Assembly: GCF_001748085.1 (NCBI RefSeq)
Contig: NZ_BBZK01000004.1
Coordinates: forward strand, 124,001 to 188,000
DNA from: Streptomyces sp. TP-A0874
GTDB taxonomy: Bacteria; Actinomycetota; Actinomycetes; Streptomycetales; Streptomycetaceae
Direction: 5' to 3'
Length of the DNA: 64,000 bases
Position 1 is the first letter of the stretch. Each line of letters opens with the position of its first letter. Under the pieces are notes generated by a model. The model was not told the origin of the DNA, ran no database searches, and saw nothing but the letters and a program-made list of their open reading frames with translations. Position numbers and translations under genes: made by a program. Shown here one piece after another: positions 42,600 through 49,771 of the stretch.

Positions 42600-42808
42600 G
42601 ACCGGGCGGTCTCCGGTTGGCCGGACACCGCCGTGGCGGCCTGCCGGGCCGGCCCCCGTTCGGCGTCGCAGCGCTGAGGGCCTCCGCGGCGGCGGTCATG
42701 GCTCCGGTACACGCTCGGCACGGACAGGTCGATGCCCTGTGGGGCCCGGGAGGGTCGCTCCATCAATGGTCTCCAGCTCGTCCGCCGCAGGGATTCCTCT
42801 TCGCTCAC
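42600..42808 (-). pseudogene. Degenerate DUF574 (Methyltransf_19) N-terminal remnant
   Basis: The minus frame opens near 42808 and reads RAPQGIDLSVPSVYRSHD, then RRRGGPQRCDAERGPARQA. The start matches the DUF574 N-terminal signature G-I-D-x-S-V-P-S-V-A-R-x-Y-D followed by GG; the Y-D-Y-x-L-G-G core is corrupted and nothing recognisable follows. Probably a decayed copy of this expanded Streptomyces methyltransferase family. Confidence 0.4.
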
Positions 42809-43137
42809 CTGTCGGTGTATCAGGTGAGGTTACTGACCCACCCGGGACAGCGGAACAGAAAACGGAAATCCGAGGTCCGTTCCCGTCACGATCCGCAGGC
42901 ATATGACTGCCGATCGCACGGAGCGCACGACGGCGCTCCGTCTCATGACGCGTCGTTCCCGACCGAGCGACCGGCCCGTGCTCCCCGCGACGTGCTGCGC
43001 GACGACCTCCGGGCCGACAGGCGGGCTCGGAGGTGGCCCGGCTCCGGACCGAGCCGCCCCCAGAATAGCGGCCCGCCCGCGCGGAGTTGTCTCCTGGTGC
43101 GGCGTCAGTTCCGCGGCATCCGGGCCGGAACCGCTCC

Positions 43138-43170
43138 CTAAGGGTTGTCCGTCATGACGCGGTGGGCGCG
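43138..43170. mobile_element. Solo end related to the 3061-3228 MITE-like element
   Basis: CTAAGGGTTGTCC (43138-43150) is identical to the first 13 bases of the element at 3061. After a variable GTCATGACG stretch, GGTGGGCGC matches the sequence found just inside the other element's right end. No partner repeat is nearby. It abuts the stop codon of the GNAT gene, so it may be a transposon footprint or degraded copy. Confidence 0.5.
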
Positions 43171-43659
43171 TCAGAGCTCGCGGTACATGATGTGCAGCCC
43201 CACGAAGCCCTTGGTGGGGTGTCGAAAGCCCTCGGGCAGCGTGGCCAGTACCTCGAACCCGAGGGAACGCCACAGTTTGACGGCCCCGACGTTGCTCTCG
43301 ACCACCGCGTTGAACTGCATCATCCGGTAGCCCTCGGCGCGCGCCCACTCCAGTGCGTACTCCCCCAGCGCCCGTCCCACGCCCCTGCCACCGTGCGCCG
43401 GGTCGACCATGAAGCTGGCACCGGCCACATGGGAGCCCGGTCCCATGTGGTTTCGGTTCATCTTCGCCGTACCCAGTACCGTGCCGCCCTGGTCGACCGC
43501 GACCACGGTACGGCTCGGTGCGGCCAGCATCCACACCGACCGCGCCTGCTCCTCGGTGATGTCGCGGTCGTAGGTGTAGGTCTCACCCGCAGCCACGATC
43601 TCCCGTAGGAAGGGCCAGATCGCGGGCCAGTCGTCAGCCGTCGCCTCTCGAATCAACAT
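43171..43659 (-). CDS. GNAT-family N-acetyltransferase
   Basis: A 162-residue acetyltransferase. Beginning MLIREATADDWPAIWPFLREIV, it shows the GNAT core: VAVDQGGTVLGTAKMNRN, the acetyl-CoA motif A SFMVDPAHGGRGVGRALGEYAL (R-G-x-G-x-A pattern, about 84-105) and motif B FNAVVESNVGAVKLWRSLGFEV. Substrate unknown; the layout is like L-amino-acid or small-molecule acetyltransferases. It is transcribed in the same direction as, and 27 bp after, the NADH dehydrogenase gene, so may be cotranscribed. Confidence 0.9.
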   Translation of the reverse strand: MLIREATADDWPAIWPFLREIVAAGETYTYDRDITEEQARSVWMLAAPSRTVVAVDQGGTVLGTAKMNRNHMGPGSHVAGASFMVDPAHGGRGVGRALGEYALEWARAEGYRMMQFNAVVESNVGAVKLWRSLGFEVLATLPEGFRHPTKGFVGLHIMYREL

Positions 43660-43686
43660 GGCCGAAGGATCGGCCGGGCACCGGTC

Positions 43687-45012
43687 TCATGTCGACTGCT
43701 TTTCGGATCGGAGCCGCACCGGGAGTTCGGGCGAGGAGTTCTCCAGCGGCACGGAGTCGGAGCGGACCAGCCCGAGTTGGACGTCGTCCTTCGGAAGCAC
43801 CGCGTCGATCAGCCAGTCGGCAGCGGTCCGGATCCTGTTGCCCGGCATCGCCATCAGGTGGTAGCTCCGGGTCACCGCCTTGGCGGCCAGTCCGGACAGC
43901 GGCACCTTCAGCGGGTTGGCCGCCGCTTCGGCGCCCCCCAGGTCGACCACGAAGCCGAGGTCGCGGTGGGAGTAGGGCCGGCGTTCCGCTCTGCCGTAGG
44001 AGGCCGCGATGTTGTACGCCACGGTCTGCCCCTGCCGCTCGGCGTGCTGGGCGGTCATCGGGGTGACCTCTCCCGGCCGGGTGAGGTCGGGTACGGCGGC
44101 CGCGTCGCCAGCCGCGAAGACGTCCGGATGCCCCGGTACGTTGAGGTACTCGTCGACCACCAGCCGGCCCTTGTCCGTCGCCAGCCCCAGGTCGCTGACG
44201 AGCGGGTCGGGCCGCACGCCGACGCACCAGATCAGCGAGCGGGTGGGGACGACGCTGCCGTCGGTCAGCCGGACGCCCTCCTCCGTCGCCTCCTTGACCG
44301 AAGTGCCCATCCGGATGTCCACACCGCGTCGGGACAGCACCCTGGTGGCGGTCTCGGACATGTGCTCGGCCAGTTCGGGGAGGACCCGGGGGGCGACGTC
44401 GAGCAGCATCCACTGCGGGTTCTTGCGGTCCCGCAGATCGGGGTGGCGCCGGGCGAGTTCGTCGGTGAACAGCTTGCCGTGCGCCGCCACCTCGGTGCCG
44501 GTGTATCCGGCGCCCACCACCACGAACGTGCAGCGGGCATCCCGCTCCGCGGCGCTCTCGGCGGTGTCCGCCAGCTCTATCTGACGGGTGATGTGGTCAT
44601 GGAGGTAGACCGCCTCGGGGAGGCCCCGGAAGCCGTGTGCGTGCTCGGTGACCCCCGGGATCGGGAGGAGCTTGTTCACACTCCCCGCCGCCAGGAGCAG
44701 CCGGTCGTAGGAGATCTCCCGGCGGTTGCACTCCGGGTCGACCAGGCTCACCTTGCGGGAGGCGAGATCGATCGAGTCCGCCTCGCCCAGCAGTAGTCGG
44801 ACGCCGGGCAGGGTTCCGGTGAGGGAAACCGACACTCTGCGCGCCTCGAGGACGCCGCTGGCGACCTCCGGCAGCAGCGGGACGTAGAGGAAGTAGTCGA
44901 TCGGGTTGACCAGTACGATCTCGGCCGCACCTCTGGCGATGCGGGAGAGCGTACGAGCGGCCCGGTAGCCGGCGAAGCCGGCTCCGACGATCACGATGCG
45001 CGGTCGACTCAT
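43687..45012 (-). CDS. Type II NADH dehydrogenase (NDH-2)
   Basis: A 441-residue single-subunit NAD(P)H:quinone oxidoreductase at the inner face of the membrane that does not pump protons. FAD motif IVIVGAGFAGYRAARTL (about 5-21), second dinucleotide motif FVVVGAGYTGTEVAAHG (about 158-174), SLIWCVGVRPDPLV and VFAAGDAAAVPDLTRPGE (about 298-315), TAQHAERQGQTVAYNI. The C-terminal membrane-binding helix region is moderate. Length matches the Ndh of actinobacteria (about 440-460). It supplies quinol alongside complex I; no regulator adjacent. Confidence 0.9.
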   Translation of the reverse strand: MSRPRIVIVGAGFAGYRAARTLSRIARGAAEIVLVNPIDYFLYVPLLPEVASGVLEARRVSVSLTGTLPGVRLLLGEADSIDLASRKVSLVDPECNRREISYDRLLLAAGSVNKLLPIPGVTEHAHGFRGLPEAVYLHDHITRQIELADTAESAAERDARCTFVVVGAGYTGTEVAAHGKLFTDELARRHPDLRDRKNPQWMLLDVAPRVLPELAEHMSETATRVLSRRGVDIRMGTSVKEATEEGVRLTDGSVVPTRSLIWCVGVRPDPLVSDLGLATDKGRLVVDEYLNVPGHPDVFAAGDAAAVPDLTRPGEVTPMTAQHAERQGQTVAYNIAASYGRAERRPYSHRDLGFVVDLGGAEAAANPLKVPLSGLAAKAVTRSYHLMAMPGNRIRTAADWLIDAVLPKDDVQLGLVRSDSVPLENSSPELPVRLRSEKQST

Positions 45013-45236
45013 CTTCGCTTCCCTGCGGTCGGCGGCAAGGCTGTCCCCTCCGGGTGCCCTGCCGGGCCGATTCGAATCCGCCGAGCGCCGCCCGCGGGGA
45101 CCGCGCCCCTCGGGGCTGCCTCCGGACTCCCGGCGGAACGGTGCACGGAGTCGGGGACGGTCGGACAGCCCTATCCTGGAAGGAGGAGGTCTGCCGACCC
45201 CCGCGTGCCCGCACTCCGCTTCTCTGGAGGTCGCAG

Positions 45237-45578
45237 ATGCACGAGGAAGAACCTCGCCGTCCCGCCCGGCGCCCCTCCGGTGCCACCGGCTACTTCCGCG
45301 GGCCGAGCGGCACCGAACCCGTCACGGCCCGCAGCGCTCTGGGGCTGCGGCTCGTGCTGTCGCTAGTCTTCGCCCCGATCTTCGCGGCCGGGGCCGCTTT
45401 CCTGGCCTTCTGGTCAGCGACCGCCCACCGCGGGAGTGCTCCGCCCGCCGACTCCCTGGCTTTCATCGCCGGCCTGTGCGCCCTTCTCGCCCTGATCGCC
45501 ATCGTCGACGTGCTGGTCGTGCTGCGCCGCAGGAGGCAGGAGCGGGACTACGAGCAGTCCGCGGACCGCCGATCCTGA
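45237..45578 (+). CDS. DUF6343-type small membrane protein
   Basis: A 113-residue protein starting at ATG 45237 with CTGGAGG seven bases upstream. After a polar head (RRPARRPSGATGYF) comes SGTEPVTARSALGLRLVLS, the hallmark of DUF6343, then two transmembrane helices (LVFAPIFAAGAAFLAFWSA; FIAGLCALLALIAIVDVLVVL) and a basic tail RRRRQER. Function unknown; restricted to streptomycetes and relatives as far as I recall. Confidence 0.75.
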   Translation: MHEEEPRRPARRPSGATGYFRGPSGTEPVTARSALGLRLVLSLVFAPIFAAGAAFLAFWSATAHRGSAPPADSLAFIAGLCALLALIAIVDVLVVLRRRRQERDYEQSADRRS

Positions 45579-45616
45579 TCGGGATCGGCCCCAACCAGCC
45601 AGTTCGGGAGGCAGGT

Positions 45617-45886
45617 ATGAAATCTCGCTCTCCGCGTACTCGAAGCCCCATGAGCCAACAACACAGTTCCGACCCGGACCCGAAGCGCCTACCCGGTCTG
45701 GACCAGGGCGGCGGTGTGCCCCCGGGGGACACCCCGCCGGCGGAGGGCAGCACCTCCGATGCCGGCCCCCGGGAGACCCACAACCCCACCCGGGGCTGGA
45801 GCAAGGGCCCCCTGATCGCCATGTCGCTGATCGTGCTGCTCTTCGCCGTGTTCATCCTGGCCGGGGCCGTCGCCCTGGTCCTCTGA
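45617..45886 (+). CDS. DUF6480-type small membrane protein
   Basis: An 89-residue protein. The body DPDPKRLPGLDQGGGVPPGD, TPPAEGSTSDAGPRETHNP, TRGWSKGP followed by one C-terminal helix (IAMSLIVLLFAVFILAGAVALVL) is the DUF6480 pattern widespread in Streptomyces. ATG 45617 has GGAGG five bases ahead; ATG 45650 (MSQQHSS) would match shorter relatives but has no ribosome site. Follows the DUF6343 gene by 38 bp, probably cotranscribed. Function unknown. Confidence 0.75.
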   Translation: MKSRSPRTRSPMSQQHSSDPDPKRLPGLDQGGGVPPGDTPPAEGSTSDAGPRETHNPTRGWSKGPLIAMSLIVLLFAVFILAGAVALVL

Positions 45887-45909
45887 GCATGCAGTCCTCC
45901 GAGGACGTG

Positions 45910-45941
45910 AGGGGCCGGCCGCTCCCACGCGGCCGGCCCCT
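45910..45941 (+). terminator. Terminator after the DUF6480 gene
   Basis: GGGGCCGGCCGC (45911-45922) pairs perfectly with 45929-45940 (loop TCCCAC), extended by an A-T pair. Confidence 0.8.
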
Positions 45942-46032
45942 TACGGATCCGCCCGGGTAGATCCGAGCGGCTCCCGGCGTGCCAAACCAAGCAGCCCACG
46001 TGGCGTACCCCGGTCGGTCATCTGGTGCCCCG

Positions 46033-46049
46033 CAGGGGCCGCGCCCCTG
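46033..46049 (-). terminator. Short hairpin after the transketolase
   Basis: CAGGGGC/GCCCCTG with loop CGC, 32 bases downstream of the transketolase stop. Confidence 0.45.
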
Positions 46050-46080
46050 GCGGCGGGCGGTTGTTCCCCGGTGGACGCGG

Positions 46081-47916
46081 TCAGCGGTCGGTGGCGAGGA
46101 GCCGTTTGGCCGCCGCCACGATGGCGTCCGCGTCGATCTCCGCCTCGTGCAACTGCTCGGCCGGCGAGGCCGATCCCGGCATCGTGCGGACCGCGAGCCG
46201 GGCCACCCGGGGCATGGGTTGCCCGTCGGCGAGCGCCTCCAGCACCGCGTCCCCCAGCCCTCCCTCCGGATGGTGGTCCTCGACCGTGACCAGGCGGCCG
46301 GTCAGGGAGGCCGCCGCCCGCAGCGTCTCGGTGTCCACCGGCTTCAGCGAGTAGAGGTCGATGACCCGGGCCGCGACGCCCTCGTCGGAGAGCTGGTCCG
46401 CGGCGGTAATCGCCTCGTGCAGGGTCACGCCGGCCGCGACCAGGGTGACCTGGTCATCCGCGGAGGACCTGACCACCTTGCTGCCCCCGATCGGGAACTG
46501 CTCCTGAGCGCCGTAGATCACCGGCATGTCGGCCCGGCTGGTCCGCAGGTACCGGATCCCCGACTGGTCGGTCACGGTGCTCAGCAGGCGTGCCGTCTGG
46601 TTGGCGTCGCACGGGTACAGCACGGTGCTGCCGTGCAGGGAGCGGAAGAGGGCGAGGTCTTCCAGCCCCATCTGGGAGGGTCCGTCCTGGCCGATGGCGA
46701 CCCCGGCGTGGGAGCCCACGACGTTGAGCCCGGCCCGGCTGACCGCAGCCATCCGCAGGAAGTCGTGGGCCCGGGTGAGGAAGGCGGCGAACGTCGAGAC
46801 GAAAGGCACCCAGCCGCGGGCCTGCATTCCCACAGCCGCCGCCACCATCTGCTGTTCAGCGATGTAGCACTCGAAGAATCGGTCCGGGTACTCCTTGGCG
46901 AAGTAGGCGGACCGGGTGGAGTCGCTGACCTCCCCGTCGAGGACGACGACATCGCTCCGCGCGCCGCCGAGCGCGGCCAGCGTCGCACCGTGGGCGGTGC
47001 GGGTGGCCACCTCGCTACCCTGGTCGTACCGGGGCAGCTCCAGGTCCTCGTGCGGCCGCTGGGGGGCGCGGACCTCGGGCGGCGACTGGGGCCGCACCAG
47101 CGCGTCGCGCACGCCTCCGAGTTCGGCGACCGCCTCGTCGGCGTCCGGGACCGGCTTGCCGTGCGCCCCCTCCCTGTCCTCCACGGAGGCGACCCCCCGG
47201 CCCTTCAGGGTGCGGGCGATGATCGCGGTCGGCCGCAGCGCGGTGATCCGGGCCTCGGCGTAGGCCTCGTCCACGGCCGCCACGTCGTGGCCGTCGACCT
47301 CGACGGTGTGCCAGCCGAACGCGCGGATGCGCCGGGCGTAGGCGTCCAGGTCCCACTCGTGTCGGGTCGGGCCCCGCTGCCCCAGTCGGTTGACGTCGAT
47401 CACGGCGGTGAGGTTGTCCAGGCGTTCGTGTCCGGCGTGCTCGAACGCCTCCCACATCGAGCCCTCCGCCATCTCGCTGTCCCCGCACAGCACCCAGACG
47501 TGGTACGGCAGCCGGTCCAGGCGCTTGCCGGTGAGGGCCAGCCCGACACCGACAGGCAGCCCCTGCCCCAACGACCCGGTGGCCGTGTCGACCCAGGGCA
47601 GACGGGGTGTGGGATGCCCTTCCAGCCGGCCGCCCCGCTTGCGGAAGGTGAGGAGTTCCTCGTCACTGATCGCACCGGCCGCCTTGTATACCGAGTAGAG
47701 CAGCGGGGACGCGTGGCCCTTGGAGAAGACCAGGTGGTCGTTGCCCGGGGCGTCCGGCTGTTCGAAGTCGTAGAACAGGTGGTTGGCCAGCAGAACGGCC
47801 ATCAGGTCGGCAGCCGACATCGAGGACGTCGGATGGCCGGACCCGGCCGCGGCCGCCGCCCGTACGGAATCCACTCGGAGCTGCTGTCCCAGCTCACTCA
47901 GGCTGTCGTGGTCCAT
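46081..47916 (-). CDS. Orphan transketolase
   Basis: A 611-residue thiamine-diphosphate enzyme, shorter than the 660-700 residues of housekeeping TktA. The N-terminal domain has LRVDSVRAAAAAGSGHPTSS, FSKGHASPLLYSVY, DTATGSLGQGLPVGVGLAL and the ThDP-binding CGDSEMAEGSMWEA. The pyrimidine domain has RTAHGATLAALG, FFECYIAEQQMVAAAVGMQARG and FVSTFAAFLTRAHDFLRM. The C-terminal domain has SADDQVTLVAAGVTLHEAI and VEDHHPEGGLGDAVLEAL. ATG 47916 was chosen because GAGGGA lies eight bases upstream, inside the longer frame. Not next to transaldolase or other pentose-phosphate genes. Confidence 0.9.
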   Translation of the reverse strand: MDHDSLSELGQQLRVDSVRAAAAAGSGHPTSSMSAADLMAVLLANHLFYDFEQPDAPGNDHLVFSKGHASPLLYSVYKAAGAISDEELLTFRKRGGRLEGHPTPRLPWVDTATGSLGQGLPVGVGLALTGKRLDRLPYHVWVLCGDSEMAEGSMWEAFEHAGHERLDNLTAVIDVNRLGQRGPTRHEWDLDAYARRIRAFGWHTVEVDGHDVAAVDEAYAEARITALRPTAIIARTLKGRGVASVEDREGAHGKPVPDADEAVAELGGVRDALVRPQSPPEVRAPQRPHEDLELPRYDQGSEVATRTAHGATLAALGGARSDVVVLDGEVSDSTRSAYFAKEYPDRFFECYIAEQQMVAAAVGMQARGWVPFVSTFAAFLTRAHDFLRMAAVSRAGLNVVGSHAGVAIGQDGPSQMGLEDLALFRSLHGSTVLYPCDANQTARLLSTVTDQSGIRYLRTSRADMPVIYGAQEQFPIGGSKVVRSSADDQVTLVAAGVTLHEAITAADQLSDEGVAARVIDLYSLKPVDTETLRAAASLTGRLVTVEDHHPEGGLGDAVLEALADGQPMPRVARLAVRTMPGSASPAEQLHEAEIDADAIVAAAKRLLATDR

Positions 47917-48144
47917 TGGCGCTTCCCTCATCCGGGGCTGTGTGCGGTCACGCCCGCCGCTCCGCGACCGGGGAGCACGGTACGGGCCGCCTCAGGGGCG
48001 GCTCCGGGGCCCGAGGCCCCCTTGCGGCGCCCCGGTGGCAGCCCGGTGGCAGGCTTCCCGCCCGGGGTACCCAGGAAGCGGCCGGCCAAGCGGCCGGACC
48101 GCGTTCGTCAGCGGCGCCTCCGGCCCGAACAGCCGTCCCACCGT

Positions 48145-48177
48145 GGCTCGTGGACCTTTGCGATCTCTCCACGAGCC
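48145..48177. promoter_or_regulatory. Hairpin in the transketolase/CvnA-type kinase divergent region
   Basis: GGCTCGTGGA (48145-48154) pairs perfectly with TCCACGAGCC (48168-48177). It lies in the 369-bp gap 47917-48285, otherwise without a gene, which must carry both divergent promoters. It is either an attenuator or an operator. Confidence 0.45.
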
Positions 48178-48285
48178 GGTGATCGCCTTGGCGTAAGGTG
48201 ACGAGACCGAACAGTCGTCCGGTATCGGCAGTGCCGGGGACGGCTGGAACACGGTGTCCGCGTACGGCTGATCGAGAGGACTCCG

Positions 48286-49509
48286 ATGCCCAGACTCCAG
48301 CCCTCGGCCGCGCATGCGGAGCCCGCACCCGCCCCGGAACGCACCGTCAAGCGCGAGGCCGCCCTGCCCGTCCGGGAGGCCGCCGCGGAGGCCGTCAGCC
48401 GGAGCGGTGCGACCCGTCTGGCCGCCCTGCCTCCGCTGGTGGTGACGGCGCTGGCGGCCGGCGCCCTCGGCTATCTCCTCGGTTACCGGGAGGGCGGCGC
48501 GGACAGGGTCTCCTGGTCGGTGGCCGCCGCAGTGGTGGTGTCGGGCTGCCTGACCGCCCTCGCCGCCGCCCTCGCCGGCCGTGCCCAGGCCCGGCGGACC
48601 TCCCGGCGCTACGCGGAGCTCCGGGCGGCGGCCGCCCGGGGGCAGGCCGATCTCCAGGAGCTGGTGCGGCGCATCAGCCAGGGCGAGCGGATCCCGCCCC
48701 GCCCGTCCGTTCCGGCCGCAGACCCCGGCGGCGACGCGCTCGATCTGCTCGCCCACGAACTCGGCCTGCTGCAGTGGACGGCCGAGTCCGCGATCGCGCG
48801 GGCGGCGGAGCTGGCCCAGGAGAAGTCACCGGGCAGCGACGACCGGGTCGAGGTCTTCGTCAACCTCTCACTCCGCCTGCAGTCCCTGGTCCACCGGGAG
48901 ATCGAGGTACTGAGCGGTATGCAGAGCGCGGTCACCGACCCCGAGTTGCTGAACGGCCTGTTCCACCTGGACCACCTGGCGACCCGGATCCGGAGGCACG
49001 CCGAGAACCTGGCGGTCCTCGGCGGAGGTGTCTCACACCGGCAGTGGAACCGGCCCATGCCGCTGATGGAGGTGCTCCAGTCCGCGATCGCGGAGGTCGA
49101 GCAGTTCCCCCGGGTGAAGCTGATGCCGCCGGTGGACGGCGCGCTGCGCGGCCACGCGGTCGCCGACGTCACCCACCTCCTTGCCGAACTGCTCGAGAAC
49201 GCCACGGACTTCTCCGCGCCGGAGAGTGAGGTGCTGTTGCACGCGCAGCGGCTGACCACGGGGATCACCCTGGAGGTGGAGGACCGCGGTGTCGGCGTTC
49301 CGCAGGACGACCTGGTCCGGCTGAACGCACTGCTGGCCGACCCGGACGGCGCCGACACCGGGGAACTGCTGCGGGAGGGCCGGATCGGTCTCTTCGTGGT
49401 CTCGGTCCTGGCCCGTCGGCACGGCATCGCGGTGCAGCTCCGGAGCAGCGAACAGGGTGGTGTCCAGGCGATGCTGTCGATCCCTCAGATGTTGCTCGGT
49501 GAAGGCTGA
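48286..49509 (+). CDS. CvnA-like membrane sensor histidine kinase
   Basis: A 407-residue protein. Two transmembrane helices close together (about 46-66 and 78-98: LVVTALAAGALGYLLGY; VAAAVVVSGCLTALAAALA) leave almost no extracytoplasmic loop. The cytoplasmic part has a helical dimerisation-like region (LLAHELGLLQWTAESAI, FVNLSLRLQSLVHREIEVL) and a HATPase domain with N-box LLAELLENATDFSAPE, G1 VEDRGVGVP and GLFVVSVLARRHGI. This is the architecture of CvnA, the kinase of Streptomyces conservons, but cvnB, cvnC and cvnD do not follow. GAGAGGA precedes the ATG. Confidence 0.82.
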   Translation: MPRLQPSAAHAEPAPAPERTVKREAALPVREAAAEAVSRSGATRLAALPPLVVTALAAGALGYLLGYREGGADRVSWSVAAAVVVSGCLTALAAALAGRAQARRTSRRYAELRAAAARGQADLQELVRRISQGERIPPRPSVPAADPGGDALDLLAHELGLLQWTAESAIARAAELAQEKSPGSDDRVEVFVNLSLRLQSLVHREIEVLSGMQSAVTDPELLNGLFHLDHLATRIRRHAENLAVLGGGVSHRQWNRPMPLMEVLQSAIAEVEQFPRVKLMPPVDGALRGHAVADVTHLLAELLENATDFSAPESEVLLHAQRLTTGITLEVEDRGVGVPQDDLVRLNALLADPDGADTGELLREGRIGLFVVSVLARRHGIAVQLRSSEQGGVQAMLSIPQMLLGEG

Positions 49510-49675
49510 GGCAACCGCTCCCGTGGGCGCCGTCCGGCGCCCGTCGTAACACCGGCCCCGTGATCGCAAGGGGTGCCCCGAGGCGATCGGCGGCTCTTCT
49601 CCAGATCCGGGCACCGGCCCGCCCGGATCCAGGCACCGGCCCCGGACCCAGGCACAGCTCCGCCGTAGACGGCGA

Positions 49676-49746
49676 GGAGCCGCGGCCCCTGAGGTCCGCG
49701 GCTCCCGGCCGCTGTCCGGTCAGGCGACGGTCACCGTCGCCTGACC
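49676..49746. terminator. Two bidirectional hairpins between the CvnA-like gene and secDF
   Basis: GGAGCCGCGG/CCGCGGCTCC (49676-49705) and GGTCAGGCGACGG/CCGTCGCCTGACC with loop TCA (49718-49746) separate the convergent genes. The second is 26 bases after the secDF stop. Confidence 0.8.
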
Positions 49747-49771
49747 TCCTGTGTCCCGCAGACTGGCCGGC

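Larger units (their letters stand above)
42519..43170. other. 652-bp gap with remnants and no intact gene
   Basis: Between the c-di-GMP gene and the GNAT gene I find no credible complete CDS. It holds a degenerate DUF574-like fragment, a 9-bp perfect hairpin ACGGAGCGC/GCGCTCCGT (42918-42941) and a transposon-end-like sequence at 43138-43170. The part 42830-42910 is less GC-rich. Confidence 0.6.

Noticed and set aside
45060..45080. TTCGAATCC, resembling a tRNA T-loop
   Set aside because: The flanking bases do not form a T-stem, and no acceptor, D or anticodon arms are found.
49590..49675. Direct repeats CAGGCACCGGCC and CCAGGCAC downstream of the CvnA-like gene as a possible CRISPR-like or repeat array
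   Set aside because: Only two to three imperfect short copies without regular spacers; ordinary GC-rich low complexity.
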